This document shows positions 54,428 through 64,000 of a stretch of DNA of 64,000 nt, piece after piece. This stretch comes from Acetobacter aceti NBRC 14818 (lineage in GTDB: Bacteria > Pseudomonadota > Alphaproteobacteria > Acetobacterales > Acetobacteraceae). Made by a program: the position numbers and the translations under genes. Position 1 is the first letter of the stretch. Each line of letters starts with the position of its first letter. The notes below the pieces were generated by a model. The model saw only the letters and a program-made list of their open reading frames with translations, made no database searches and was not told the origin of the DNA. The DNA lies in NCBI RefSeq assembly GCF_000193495.2, contig NZ_AP023410.1, positions 1,674,001 to 1,738,000 on the forward strand, in the 5' to 3' direction.

Positions 54428-56668
54428 TTATGAAAACACCGGGTCCAGATAAGGGCTCGACGCATCGAAAAACAGGCGGTTCTCTTTCAGTTCCGCTGCA
54501 ATGACACGCAGATCAGCCAGCGCGCGCAGGATCTCCACGCGCTGGGACAGGTTGGTCTCTCCCTGCTCCAGCCGCACCAGCGCCGCGACCGCCGCGTCGG
54601 TGGCGTGTTCCGTCCGACCATAATGTCCGCCATAGCGACCCGTGAACTGGGCCATCCGCGCCAGCATGTCCTGCACATTCCGCTTTGCCTGAGCTGGCAG
54701 GTTACCACGGGCGATGACTTCCCGCAGACTTAGGATCGCAAGCCCCACGGTCATGCCGGACAGGACGCCCTGCAGATAGGCGTCCACCACGGGGCCGCGC
54801 CGCCCGCCAACCGTGTTGAGCAGCCGGACCATCCGTTCAATGCTGACCCCGATCACGTCATGCGGGCGCAGCGGATAGGCGCGTCGGGCCAGCCCCCGCA
54901 GCATCTGAAGGATCTGCAGACGCATGTTCCAGCGCACGCCATCCGGATCGAGCGGCAGGAAGACGCGATACATCCACATGCAGAACGCCATGGTCAGGAA
55001 AAGCGGCATGGCGGTGTTGAAGAAGGAAATCTCGTCCAGCATCCGCTCGTCGTTGTACGGGCTGACCAGAATGGTGAGGAACAGGTTGTAGGCCACAGCG
55101 CCCAGAATGGTGGCAGGGTTCGAGAAAGCCAGACCGCCGACCATCATGACCGGAATGAAGCACATCGCCATCATCTCGTAGGTCGAAATGGCGGGCATGA
55201 CGAGCATCACCATGAACGTGGCGACCGCTATGACCATCACCGTGCCGTGCAGGAAGGCGCGTGTGGCGACAGCAGGTGTTTCAAGCGTCGAGAAGAGTGA
55301 GTTGATGATGCCGACGAACATCAGAAAGAACAGCCCCTGCGGCCATGCCGTGGTGATCCAGATCACGCCCGCCACGAACATGGAGACGCTGGCCCGCAGA
55401 CTGTTGCCGGTCGCCTGATGCCAGTCTCGCCAGGTCTCGATCGGATAATGGAAATGATCGTGGGCGATCGGATTGCGACTGTCCTCAAACTGTTGCAGCG
55501 AGGTCGCCAGTTCGTCCAGCATGTCGCCCAGAACGTGAACCGCCTGCCCTTCCCGCGTCACGATCGTCTCCGCCACCACATCTACGGGAGGATGCGTGAC
55601 CATGTCCATCTCACGCGCCAGACAGTTGGCCGCCTCCACCCGGCTCGTGGAACGCAGGGTGTCCAGTTCGGCCATGACAGCGCTGAATTCGGCCGGATCG
55701 GTCAGACGGTCGGGCAGAGACAGCAGAAAGGAGCGGCTGTCTGAGGCCAGCTTGTCCCAGCTTGCGCCACAGGAAGCCGGATCGGCCATCAGAGCCGCAA
55801 GTTCCAGCCCACGGGAAAACAGGGCGGCGACGCCTGACAAAGCAGCACGGGCATGATCGCCTTCGCGCCCGTGCTTGCCCATCTCGATCTCGGCGAATTC
55901 GATCTGGTCGCCAAGCCCGGCCAGCGTGGCCATCATTTCGGCTGACGTGCGCAGCGCATTGCGGTCACCACCGAGCAGTGCGCCGAGCGTCTTTGTGGTT
56001 GGCCTGATCGCCGCCACATAATTGTCGACCAGCCGGTTTCGGGCGCGCTGGGTCAGTCTGAACTGGAACAGGGAGGAGATGACGGTTTCACAGACGATGC
56101 CGAGCGTGATGTAGGTCGCGCGGGCCATGGAGATTTCAAAGATGTGGTTGGGGTCCGTGATGCCGTCGAGCGAGATGATCGAGAGGGTAAAGCCGCTCGC
56201 CCTCATTCCGTGCATTCGGTAGTTGGCCATGGAGGCCGGACCGGGAAGCAGGGTGCCGATAAAGCACAGCATCCCGATGGAACCGGACAGAAGGAGGATG
56301 AAGAGCAGCGGCTGCTGGGGAGCGGTCGCCACCAGCGTGATGGCGATCAGTGTCCCGACGACCATGCCGAACATGTGCCAGCGGGCCTTGGCAAGAGACT
56401 TGCCGCGTGACCCCTGCGCGATCATCCAGACAGTGAGCGGCGCCCATTGCGGACTGCCGAGTTCCCACCACAGGGCGATGCCGAGCGCGATCAGGGAGGC
56501 GATGGTGGTGCGGAGCGCATAGCCGAAATTGAGCAGGCTGGGGGCATAGAGCCATTTCTGCCGTCCGACCCATGAGCCGAACCAGCTGGCCTCGAAACTG
56601 TTCAGAAAAGAATGAAGCCGGGCCATGAGGGGATGCTGTCCGGGAATCGTCCCATCATTCATGCCCAT
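54428..56668 (-). CDS. FUSC-family (fusaric acid resistance/AaeB-like) transporter
   Basis: 746-residue inner-membrane protein with two similar halves: helices near residues 45-190, a long soluble segment (about 200-410), then helices near 425-560 and a C-terminal soluble tail. The start of each half (PSLLNFGYALRTTIASLIAL and SLRASVSMFVAGVIWITTAWPQG, in pieces) matches the FUSC domain. Such proteins export aromatic acids or similar compounds, usually with an adaptor, which is absent here. Substrate unknown. A single gene. Confidence 0.87.
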   Translation of the reverse strand: MGMNDGTIPGQHPLMARLHSFLNSFEASWFGSWVGRQKWLYAPSLLNFGYALRTTIASLIALGIALWWELGSPQWAPLTVWMIAQGSRGKSLAKARWHMFGMVVGTLIAITLVATAPQQPLLFILLLSGSIGMLCFIGTLLPGPASMANYRMHGMRASGFTLSIISLDGITDPNHIFEISMARATYITLGIVCETVISSLFQFRLTQRARNRLVDNYVAAIRPTTKTLGALLGGDRNALRTSAEMMATLAGLGDQIEFAEIEMGKHGREGDHARAALSGVAALFSRGLELAALMADPASCGASWDKLASDSRSFLLSLPDRLTDPAEFSAVMAELDTLRSTSRVEAANCLAREMDMVTHPPVDVVAETIVTREGQAVHVLGDMLDELATSLQQFEDSRNPIAHDHFHYPIETWRDWHQATGNSLRASVSMFVAGVIWITTAWPQGLFFLMFVGIINSLFSTLETPAVATRAFLHGTVMVIAVATFMVMLVMPAISTYEMMAMCFIPVMMVGGLAFSNPATILGAVAYNLFLTILVSPYNDERMLDEISFFNTAMPLFLTMAFCMWMYRVFLPLDPDGVRWNMRLQILQMLRGLARRAYPLRPHDVIGVSIERMVRLLNTVGGRRGPVVDAYLQGVLSGMTVGLAILSLREVIARGNLPAQAKRNVQDMLARMAQFTGRYGGHYGRTEHATDAAVAALVRLEQGETNLSQRVEILRALADLRVIAAELKENRLFFDASSPYLDPVFS

Positions 56669-56917
56669 ACCTCACGTTACCACCCGAACCGACAGTCATT
56701 GTGACCGCTTACACCAGCATCCTTACAAGCACGTATCAGCGGAATGAATAACTCAATTTCCCGCAAGCAGGCGACGCGGCGCACACATGGCCGCATGAAA
56801 ACGGCGAATACTGAAGAACCATCCGGTTCCGGGAGAAAAGAAAGGCTTCTGCTGACTGTCAAAATAATCTTTTACCAGATTCGGCCAACGTAGGACTATC
56901 CCATGTGTATCTGTTAA

Positions 56918-56945
56918 GGCGGCGGGAGAGTTTTCTCCTGCCGCC
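56918..56945 (-). terminator. Terminator after apt
   Basis: A 12-bp stem with one G-U pair (GGCGGCGGGAGA and TCTCCTGCCGCC) and a 4-nt loop, 9 bases past the apt stop; TTAAC follows on the minus strand. Confidence 0.7.
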
Positions 56946-56953
56946 AGAGGTCA

Positions 56954-57478
56954 TCAGTCGTCGTATGACAGCAGGGCATGAACCGGCACGTCGATCTTTT
57001 CACGACCGCGCAGCGCCGTCAGTTCCATCATCACCGAAGCGCCGACCACATTCGCACCGGCCTTGCGCAGCAGGGCGATGGAGGCGGCGAGTGTACCGCC
57101 TGTCGCCAGCATATCATCGGTCACGACCACGCGCTGACCCGGCTTGATGGCGCCTGCCTGAATATGCAGCGTGTCCGAGCCATATTCGAGATCATAGCTG
57201 TGAGAGATGGTCTCACCCGGCAGCTTGCCTGGCTTGCGGAGCATGACGATGCCCGTACCCAGACGTGTGGCGAGTGGCGCTGCCGTCAGAAAGCCGCGGG
57301 ATTCGATAGCGGCCAGTTGCTCGGGCTGCCACGGACCAACGGCATGCGCCATGCGGGCCGTCGCCAGCTGCCAGGCGTCAGCGTTCCGCATCAGGGAACC
57401 AATGTCGTAGAAGAGAATGCCCGGTTTCGGGAAATCAGGAATGCTTGCGATATACTGCTTGAGGTCGATGTCGTTCAT
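56954..57478 (-). CDS. apt: Adenine phosphoribosyltransferase
   Basis: 174-residue purine-salvage enzyme making AMP from adenine and [26 protein letters not shown] opens it (in pieces), [19 protein letters not shown] and the PRPP loop [14 protein letters not shown] follow. The start is ATG 57478; the frame from 57538 adds non-conserved residues. Confidence 0.95.
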   Translation of the reverse strand: MNDIDLKQYIASIPDFPKPGILFYDIGSLMRNADAWQLATARMAHAVGPWQPEQLAAIESRGFLTAAPLATRLGTGIVMLRKPGKLPGETISHSYDLEYGSDTLHIQAGAIKPGQRVVVTDDMLATGGTLAASIALLRKAGANVVGASVMMELTALRGREKIDVPVHALLSYDD

Positions 57479-57662
57479 GAACCGGGCCGATGCGAGTTGA
57501 CGGGAGAACGTCTTCAGACAGGGGAACGCCAGAAGCATGACGCGTCTTCGGACAAAGCGGGGCGCACACTACTCTGTGAGGAAAAGGGTCGCAAGGTGAC
57601 ATGGGCTGTTTCCCTCCCCCTACGTTTTTACCGAATAACCGGGAGCCGTCTGATGAGGGGCA

Positions 57663-59900
57663 TTACGCAGAAATGCGTTCCTGCATTGCAGCCGCCACGG
57701 TCCTGAGGAATCCCTCCCGCCGGAAAGGCTTTGGCAGAAGCTGAATGACGGGAAGTGCCGCTGCCGGACGGGGGCCATCCAGAGTGAAATCACCAGACAT
57801 GCAGACAATCCCCAGCTCCGGCAGGCGCTCGCGCAGCAAGCGTGCCAGCCGGAACCCGTCGAGCGGTCCGGGAAGCTGGATGTCCGTCACCAGAAGGTCG
57901 TAAGTATTGCCTGCTTCCACCACCAGATCGAACGCGGCTTCTCCATCGGCGGCTTCCGTGACACGGTATCCGTCAAGACCAAGAATGGTCGCAACAATGT
58001 CACGAATGGCCGGATCATCCTCCACAACAAGGGCACGGAGGTTGGTTTTTGAGGGTGCTGGTGTGTAATCGGGCGCGGTCCGGGCTGTCTCGGTCAGGGC
58101 GCGCGGCAGCCAGAGAGACACGCAGGTGCCGTGACCGGGCGCCGAGGCCACGACGACCCGCCCTCCGGCCTGCCGACAGAAATCGACCACCATGGCCATG
58201 CCCAGCCCGGTGCCTTCGCCATCATCCTTCGTGGTGAAGAAGGGTTCAAACAGCTGCTGGAGCACTTCCGGTCCCATACCACAGCCATTGTCAGTGACAT
58301 CCACCCGCACCCAGGCGCCCGCAGGCAGCGGCGTGGGCTCGGAAGACACACGCAGACCGCGATGGTCCTCGACAGGCAGCGTCAGCAGATCGATGGCGGT
58401 GGGATAGGACGCGTTGCTGGCGCAGATATTGATCTGACCGCCGCCCGGCATGGCGTCGCGGGCATTGATGGCGAGATTGAGCAGCGCGCTTTCAAGCTGG
58501 GCCGGATTGACCTGCACATGCCATATGTCCCTGGCGCTTCCACACCCGACGGTGATGCGGGGACCGATGACCCGGGCAAGAAGACCGTTGGTCAGGGAGA
58601 AGATGTCAGCCAGCGCGACAGTATCCGGAGCCGGTCTGTCCCGTCGGGTAAAGGACAGCAGCTGTCCCGTCAGGGCCTCCGAGCGTCGGGCCGCATGAGC
58701 CGCGGCGTCGAGACAGTGCTGCCGTCGTTCGCTGTCGGAAACTTCACTGGCTTCCGTGGCCAGTTCGATATTGCCCAGAATGACGGTCAGGAGATTCTTG
58801 AAATCATGGGCGATCCCGGCTGTCAGCTGCCCCACGGCGCGCAGTTTCTGCGATTCACCCAGAGCGCGCTCACTGCGCAAACGAAGGGTGATGTCGTTGG
58901 CGGTTAGCACGAACCCGCGGCGGTCTTCCGCATGCAGACCATCGTCCGAGGCAAAGAACAGGGTCCGGCAGAGTTCCAGATCCGCGCCGTTAATCCCCTT
59001 GCACTCGACCACCACCGGCGGTGCGGACTGTCCCCGAAGAAAGGCCTGTTCGACATGTGTAAAGGGCTCGAGAAGAGGCTGACCATCAACGACAAGGGCT
59101 GCGCTGAGATCTCCATACGGCAGTCCCTGCCGGAGAAACCCTTCGTCAAGCCCGAGGATGGAGCCGAGCCGGTCGTTCCAGTGACGCAGCTGCCCGTCAG
59201 TGCCGAAGACGGCGACGCCGATGGCCAGACTGTCCAGCACGGCCCGAAGCTGGAGGGCGAGATTGCGACTCCGCGCCTCGGCGCGTGCAGCCGCCAAGGA
59301 TGTCCGATCCGGAATCCATCCGGCTGTCACCATGATCAGCACACCGATGATGATCCCGATTGCATCCAGCCGTTTCTGCCAGCTGGTGTTGCGGAGCATA
59401 TCGGCAAGACGCCCTTCACGACGGGCCGTGTCAACGCTGCTCAGGCTGATGAGCGCTTCGTCGATCCCGGAGAGGGCGGTGTCGGTTGCCGGACGGTTAA
59501 GGATGGCGTCATCAGACGTCTGCCAGTTCGCTATCGTGTCCAGAGAGGCTTTCAACTGGTCGAGACTCGCGGGACGGATGCGGTTCAGACGTTCCTGCAC
59601 CTGCTCCACCGAGGGGAAATCGCCTCTGATGACATTGATCTGAGCGAGCGCGTCATTAAAGCACTGCCGCTGCGTCTCATCATGTGAAGCGAGCCAGGCG
59701 AAACGGCAGATGCGGGCCTGCTCCACTTCCCTGTCCAGTGAGCGAAGAATCTGGTCGGCGCTGGCGCTCTGACGGTCCATCTGGCCATGCCGCGCCATTT
59801 CATTGCCCAGCTGCATGGCCAGGGTTCCGAACGTCACAATCAGCAGCGCGGCACCCAGAAGCGCAAGAACATGGGCCCGTTTGGCAGGATGGCGAGCCAT
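57663..59900 (-). CDS. Hybrid sensor histidine kinase/response regulator
   Basis: 745 residues. A membrane helix near residues 10-30 and another near 178-200 flank a helical periplasmic domain of about 150 residues (CHASE3-like). A PAS-like domain (LDSLAIGVAVFGTDGQLRHWNDRLG, in pieces) follows, then HisKA with GIAHDFKNLLTVILGN, the HATPase motifs NLAINARDAMPGGG and DNGCGMGPEVLQQLFEPFFTTK, and a C-terminal receiver (VVEDDPAIRD, phospho-Asp in TDIQLPGPLDG, Lys in LLPKPF). The signal and output gene are unknown; no separate regulator or histidine phosphotransferase is adjacent. Confidence 0.92.
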   Translation of the reverse strand: MARHPAKRAHVLALLGAALLIVTFGTLAMQLGNEMARHGQMDRQSASADQILRSLDREVEQARICRFAWLASHDETQRQCFNDALAQINVIRGDFPSVEQVQERLNRIRPASLDQLKASLDTIANWQTSDDAILNRPATDTALSGIDEALISLSSVDTARREGRLADMLRNTSWQKRLDAIGIIIGVLIMVTAGWIPDRTSLAAARAEARSRNLALQLRAVLDSLAIGVAVFGTDGQLRHWNDRLGSILGLDEGFLRQGLPYGDLSAALVVDGQPLLEPFTHVEQAFLRGQSAPPVVVECKGINGADLELCRTLFFASDDGLHAEDRRGFVLTANDITLRLRSERALGESQKLRAVGQLTAGIAHDFKNLLTVILGNIELATEASEVSDSERRQHCLDAAAHAARRSEALTGQLLSFTRRDRPAPDTVALADIFSLTNGLLARVIGPRITVGCGSARDIWHVQVNPAQLESALLNLAINARDAMPGGGQINICASNASYPTAIDLLTLPVEDHRGLRVSSEPTPLPAGAWVRVDVTDNGCGMGPEVLQQLFEPFFTTKDDGEGTGLGMAMVVDFCRQAGGRVVVASAPGHGTCVSLWLPRALTETARTAPDYTPAPSKTNLRALVVEDDPAIRDIVATILGLDGYRVTEAADGEAAFDLVVEAGNTYDLLVTDIQLPGPLDGFRLARLLRERLPELGIVCMSGDFTLDGPRPAAALPVIQLLPKPFRREGFLRTVAAAMQERISA

Positions 59901-60123
59901 CTTTTATCCCGTCAGATGTTGGCGCAAATAGCATGGCACCGCCACGCCGCACCGTGCGTCAAGCCTTACTGTATACAGACGATGCAGACGACAGACAGCT
60001 TTTTCACGCCATTATTCCGCCTTCAGCATGATCTGCAACCCCGAAAGGGGACCTGTCGCTTCGAAACTGAACGCTGCTTCGCTGCCACTCACAGGGACAG
60101 GGACAGAGACCCTGCCTCAGGCC

Positions 60124-61407
60124 TTACCGGACAGGTGGACGCATGGGGAGGCAGAACAGCATGGCGATCGCCCCCATCACCATCCCGATGGCCATCGGCA
60201 GGGGCGTGTCGGAGCCGGAAAACGGCAGTGCCGAAAGCAGTCCGACAAGCACACCAGCAATAGCGCCGAACACATACTGCATCGTGCCCGCCAGCGCGGA
60301 CGCCGTACCGGCGACACGGGCCTGATCAGCCAGCGCCCCCATTGTAGCATTCGGATAGATCACACCCGTAGGGCTGAGTGTCAGCAGCATTGCCAGAATG
60401 ACGAGGATCACTGTCAGCGACAGGCCGTGCTGAGGTGTGGGATGGGTATTGAGCCACAACGCAATCGCCGCCAGCAGCAGACTGCCGACAAGAGACATGC
60501 AGATGGCGACGGACAGAAGCCTGTGCGGATCGAAACGGCTGACCAGAGCGCCGTTGACCTGTGACGCGCCGATCATGAACACGGCGAACAGACCAAACAG
60601 CATCGAGAACTGGAACGGCGTGAAATGGAACCCGTTGATGAAGACGGGTGAGGCCGCCGTCAGATAGCTGAATGACAGAAAGGTCGAAAACCCTGCAATC
60701 AGCGCATGCGAAAGAAAGGCGCGATGACGCAGGAGCATGACGTAACGCGTCATGAGCGTGATGGGTGGCAGGCGCAGGCGGAGATCAGGCGCCAGCGTTT
60801 CCGGCAGCATGCGCAGAACCAGCAGCACGCACAGGAGACCATAGGCTGCGGACGCCCAGAAGATCACACGCCATGACACGAAGGTCACAACAATGCCGCC
60901 AAGCATCGGAGCCAGAATCGGCACTACGCCCATGACCATCACAAGCTTGGACATCATGCGCGCCCCTTCCCGCTGATCCGGCACCAGATCACGGACGCAG
61001 GCGGTCGGAATGACCAGACTGGCGGACGCTCCGATCGAGGCGATGAAGCGGGCGATGCTGAATGTCAGAATATCCGGCGCAGCAGCGCAGATAGCGGAGC
61101 TGATAGCAAAGATGACATTCCCGACGATCAGCGGCATCCGACGCCCGAAGCGGTCGGACAGTGGGCCGACGGTGAGCTGCCCAATGGCCAGTCCGATGAA
61201 CCAGATGGACAACGTCATCTGCACCGAAGACAGGCTCGTATGCAGCGAGTGCACCATCGACGGGAAGGCGGGCAGATAGATGTCCGTCGAGATGGGGCCG
61301 ACAGCCGTCAGAAAGCCGAGCAGAACCGGCAGCCACCAGGGCGTCGTCGGTCGGGCTTCATAAGTGTGTCGCGCTGAAGGCTGCTGAGGCTGGGCGTTAG
61401 CGGCCAT
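60124..61407 (-). CDS. Bcr/CflA-type multidrug MFS exporter
   Basis: 427-residue, 12-helix drug:H+ antiporter of the DHA1 family. PISTDIYLPAFPSM at helix 1, QLTVGPLSDRFGRRMPLIVG for motif A and RDLVPDQREGARMMSK are typical of Bcr/CflA proteins. It probably exports drugs or sulfonamide-like compounds. Separate from the histidine kinase gene by 223 bases, same strand as it. Confidence 0.92.
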   Translation of the reverse strand: MAANAQPQQPSARHTYEARPTTPWWLPVLLGFLTAVGPISTDIYLPAFPSMVHSLHTSLSSVQMTLSIWFIGLAIGQLTVGPLSDRFGRRMPLIVGNVIFAISSAICAAAPDILTFSIARFIASIGASASLVIPTACVRDLVPDQREGARMMSKLVMVMGVVPILAPMLGGIVVTFVSWRVIFWASAAYGLLCVLLVLRMLPETLAPDLRLRLPPITLMTRYVMLLRHRAFLSHALIAGFSTFLSFSYLTAASPVFINGFHFTPFQFSMLFGLFAVFMIGASQVNGALVSRFDPHRLLSVAICMSLVGSLLLAAIALWLNTHPTPQHGLSLTVILVILAMLLTLSPTGVIYPNATMGALADQARVAGTASALAGTMQYVFGAIAGVLVGLLSALPFSGSDTPLPMAIGMVMGAIAMLFCLPMRPPVR

Positions 61408-61712
61408 GCCATTTCCCGGATGTTGTGATCTGGTGATGTAAGGGCGAAAAAGATGAGGATTTCATGACGGCAGCCTTCACGAAGAACATGACGGCGACCT
61501 TGATCCTACAAACCACGTCAAAATATTTTTTGGACGTTCTGGTGCTCCTAGCGTCCGGCTTTGCTTCTCCGCAAGAGGGCAATGTGAGTTTTTCTGGCGT
61601 CGCCTGCTCATTATGAATCCTGAGCACAACACTCTTGCTGCTGACTGGCTGGGAAACAGTAACGGATTGATCCGGATTTCACGTCCATCATCATCTCATG
61701 GCTGATGTGTCG
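61408..61712. other. Intergenic stretch with no gene seen
   Basis: About 305 bases between the MFS exporter start and the TVP38-family gene stop. Short open frames exist but none has a convincing start or composition. It should hold the exporter promoter. Confidence 0.5.
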
Positions 61713-62492
61713 TCAGGAAAGTTCAGTCTGCTGGTTTCTGGTGATGCGTTTGAGCAGCCGATATCCCATAACGCCTGACACACCGAAAAGTACGACGGCG
61801 ACAAGAGTGCGTCCCCAACCTCCGAACTGTGCGCCTGACCCCAACAGCACAAAGATGATGCTCTGCGGAAGACTGCCGACCAGCGTCGCAGCCGTGAAAG
61901 GCAGCAGGGCGACAGCGGAGAGCCCGGCAAACAGGTTGAGAAGAAGGGACGATCCAACAGGCAGAAGACGCAGCGTGACAATGGTCTCGAACGGATGGCG
62001 ATCAAGCATTCCGGCGACTCGTTCGCCGTAACGCATGAGAACGCCTCCTTTTCCCTGGCGCTTTCTGCGGGCCAGGGTTTCTCTCGCCCAGTGATGCGCC
62101 CCCCACCGCGCCCATGCCCAGCACAGCACTGCGCCTGCGACAGTGCTCAATGTGGCGAGGGCCGTTCCTTCAGCCAGACCGTACGCCACACCGGCCGCGA
62201 AACACAGGATCTGGCGGGGCAGGCCGAAGAGGCACCAGAGCGTTCCGGCGAGGCAGAACCAGAAACGACCGGCAGCACCCTGACGGAGATGCGCTGTATC
62301 GTTGAGAAGATCATGGAGCGCGGGGATTTCCCGCAACGCAATCGCGCCGCCCACAAGAACGATGAGCATGATAGCGGGACGCAGGAGCGAAAGTGCGGAT
62401 GGGGTGGCCTGATCCCCGGAAACATGCGCCTGTCCCTGCAGGATCTGTCCCTCGTGCTGTTCTGTCGGATCTGACATGGGACTTTCGCTCAT
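61713..62492 (-). CDS. TVP38/TMEM64 (DedA-like) membrane protein
   Basis: 259 residues with about six membrane segments. AGRFWFCLAGTLWCLFGLPRQILCFAAGVAYGLAEG (in pieces) and HPFETIVTLRLLPVGSSLLLNLFAGLS give the VTT/SNARE-associated domain, including the FxxxR-like reentrant loop. Family members are thought to move lipid carriers or lipids across the membrane. The start is ATG 62492, divergent from ctaA 55 bases away. Confidence 0.85.
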   Translation of the reverse strand: MSESPMSDPTEQHEGQILQGQAHVSGDQATPSALSLLRPAIMLIVLVGGAIALREIPALHDLLNDTAHLRQGAAGRFWFCLAGTLWCLFGLPRQILCFAAGVAYGLAEGTALATLSTVAGAVLCWAWARWGAHHWARETLARRKRQGKGGVLMRYGERVAGMLDRHPFETIVTLRLLPVGSSLLLNLFAGLSAVALLPFTAATLVGSLPQSIIFVLLGSGAQFGGWGRTLVAVVLFGVSGVMGYRLLKRITRNQQTELS

Positions 62493-62547
62493 GGCGCGCG
62501 GTAACACCTCCTTGCTCACGGTTGCAAGAGCGGGGTAAACCGACGCC

Positions 62548-63663
62548 ATGTCCAATACGCCCTCTCCCGCCTCAGCCTCCTCCTCCATCGACGCCACACA
62601 GGCCGGTGACGGCATGAGGCTGCGTGATCGCCGCCATGTTTCCAACTGGCTGTTGAGCATCTGCGTCATGCTGCTTGGCATGATCGCCCTCGGTGGCGCG
62701 ACCCGTCTGACCGGCTCAGGTCTGTCGATCATGGAGTGGCGTCCCCTGACGGGTATCATCCCACCCCTCACCCATGCGCAGTGGGAGCATGAGTTCGCTC
62801 TTTATCAGGGCATCCCGCAGTACAAGATCCTGCATGACGGGTTTGGACTGGCCGGATTCCAGCAGATCTTCTGGCTCGAGTGGATCCACCGCTTCTGGGG
62901 GCGGCTCATGGGCATCAACCTGCTCGGCGGGCTGGCGTTCTTCGCTTTCCGGAAAGCTCTGACCCGCGGGCTGGTCATCCGTCTTCTGGTTTTCTTCGTG
63001 CTGGGTGGACTTCAGGGCGCGATCGGCTGGTTCATGGTGGCGTCCGGTTTCCGCCCTGACAGCACGGCGGTCGAGCCGGTAAGACTTGTTCTGCACCTTG
63101 GCATGGCGCTCCTTCTCTATGTCGCCATCCTGTGGACAGCGCTCTCTGTGCGTTTCCCGGAGCCGGAAGTCCTGCCGGATATGGCGGGCGCACGCCGCAC
63201 CCGTACATTCCTGCACGCAGCCCTCGGTCTGGTTGGCCTGACGATCGTGGCCGGTGGCTTTACTGCCGGCACACATGCGGGATTTGTTTTCAACACGTTT
63301 CCACTGATGGACGGTCATCTGATCCCGGAAGGCTACGCGAAGTTGAGCCCGTTCTGGTACAACTGGATCGCCAATATTCCGGCCGTGCAGTTTGATCACC
63401 GTCTTCTGGCGACCGTCACGGCGCTGACCATCGGCCTGACGGTTCTGACGGGCATGAAAACGAAGCTGACCACCCGCGCTCATGCTGCTGTGGCGTTACT
63501 TGGATGGGCCGTGCTGATCCAGTACGCTCTGGGGGTTACAACATTGCTGCTCGTCGTCCCGGTCTGGGCGGGCACTATTCACCAGACGTTCGCCGCCATT
63601 CTTCTGGGTGTTGGCGTTTTCGCGATGCACACACTGCGTGGCGCCAGAAGAGGACGCTCCTGA
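62548..63663 (+). CDS. ctaA: Heme A synthase (Cox15 type)
   Basis: 371-residue, eight-helix membrane enzyme that oxidises heme O to heme [23 protein letters not shown] (in pieces) and [16 protein letters not shown] carry conserved residues and a heme-ligand His; [26 protein letters not shown] and [12 protein letters not shown] give the further His ligands. It indicates a heme A-containing terminal oxidase elsewhere in the genome. Confidence 0.94.
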   Translation: MSNTPSPASASSSIDATQAGDGMRLRDRRHVSNWLLSICVMLLGMIALGGATRLTGSGLSIMEWRPLTGIIPPLTHAQWEHEFALYQGIPQYKILHDGFGLAGFQQIFWLEWIHRFWGRLMGINLLGGLAFFAFRKALTRGLVIRLLVFFVLGGLQGAIGWFMVASGFRPDSTAVEPVRLVLHLGMALLLYVAILWTALSVRFPEPEVLPDMAGARRTRTFLHAALGLVGLTIVAGGFTAGTHAGFVFNTFPLMDGHLIPEGYAKLSPFWYNWIANIPAVQFDHRLLATVTALTIGLTVLTGMKTKLTTRAHAAVALLGWAVLIQYALGVTTLLLVVPVWAGTIHQTFAAILLGVGVFAMHTLRGARRGRS

Positions 63664-63766
63664 GATATGAGAGAGAAAGTGTTTCTCCATAGTGTGATGC
63701 TGGTTTTGTCTGGACACTAATTTCTATAATGTCGTTTCGAAAGATTTAAACGCAAAGGCCGCAAGA

Positions 63767-64000
63767 ATGAGTGTGAATACTGAGTTAAAAGAGGAAGAAA
63801 AACCCGCCGTTTTCAACAAGGCCATGTCGTTCATGGAGGATGGCGATTACGAAGAGGCGTGCGAGGTCTTTGCCATACTGGTCAAGAATTTCCCTGATGA
63901 TGCCGGATTGTGGTGGCAATATTATTCAGCCCTGAGAAGAGCGCGTATGGATGCTGAAGCAGACCAGTGCGCTGATGATTTTATAAAGCTTTTTCCAAAC
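63767..64000 (+). CDS. TPR-like protein, 3' end cut by window edge
   Basis: The first 78 codons are visible and the frame is open to the edge. FNKAMSFMEDGDYEEACEVFAILVKNFPDDAGLWWQYYSAL (in pieces) reads as TPR helices (A..y...gdyeeA...f......P.....w). No signal peptide. The full function cannot be told from this part. Confidence 0.7.
   Translation, partial: MSVNTELKEEEKPAVFNKAMSFMEDGDYEEACEVFAILVKNFPDDAGLWWQYYSALRRARMDAEADQCADDFIKLFPN

Noticed and set aside
54283-54465. 60-codon minus-strand frame overlapping the FUSC end
   Set aside because: It overlaps the FUSC coding end and the terminator at 54347, so it cannot be a sensible gene.

Overview
The window looks like chromosomal DNA of an acetic acid bacterium (Alphaproteobacteria, Acetobacteraceae). 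The basis is the moderately high GC content, protein sequences typical of Rhodospirillales (MutL, TypA, YqgE, Cox15-type heme A synthase), and the envelope and efflux gene mix. The genus cannot be fixed from the sequence alone. I see no rRNA, tRNA, CRISPR array, intact insertion sequence or prophage. Two genes are cut by the window edges: a TonB-dependent receptor at the left and a TPR-like protein at the right.

Layout. 0-2.6 kb: TonB receptor and a small hypothetical. 2.7-7.4 kb: aspartate 4-decarboxylase and a DinG-type helicase. 7.5-9.7 kb: a secreted protein of unknown function, a PhzF-like isomerase and a gene fragment duplicated from 27.2 kb. 9.7-15 kb: a LysR regulator divergent from an iron alcohol dehydrogenase, an MHS transporter and an MmsA-type dehydrogenase, probably for catabolism of a short hydroxy acid or diol. 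15-17.4 kb: two overlapping glycosyltransferases. 17.6-19.9 kb: an ArgE-like deacetylase and an aspartoacylase-like hydrolase. 19.9-27.6 kb: an RND tripartite efflux operon, its TetR-type regulator, three TetR-like operators and a divergent yiaAB-like gene followed by a small ANR-like gene. 27.7-34.7 kb: glyA, an amino acid permease, a CorC/HlyC protein, mutL and a YaiI protein.

34.7-40.6 kb holds phosphate-related genes: a PlcP-type phospholipase C and an Agt-type glycosyltransferase, divergent from a diacylglycerol kinase-like gene with a candidate Pho box between them, then a ydfG-ppk2-adh operon. Together these suggest phospholipid-to-glycolipid remodelling when phosphate is short. 40.7-48.4 kb: yqgE, a feoAB operon with a Cys-rich partner, an SMP-30 protein, typA and an MscS channel.

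48.45-50.3 kb is a visibly AT-rich stretch, foreign-looking next to its surroundings. It carries a two-gene unit, a 109-residue protein followed by a PIN-like protein, with a palindrome over the ribosome binding site of the first gene. This looks like an undescribed toxin-antitoxin or related regulatory pair. 50.3-64 kb: ybaK, tag, leuB, a membrane protein, an M15 endopeptidase without a signal peptide in a second AT-rich patch, a FUSC transporter, apt, a hybrid histidine kinase, a Bcr/CflA transporter, a TVP38-family protein and ctaA.

Function assignments rest on motifs read by eye. No database search was run.
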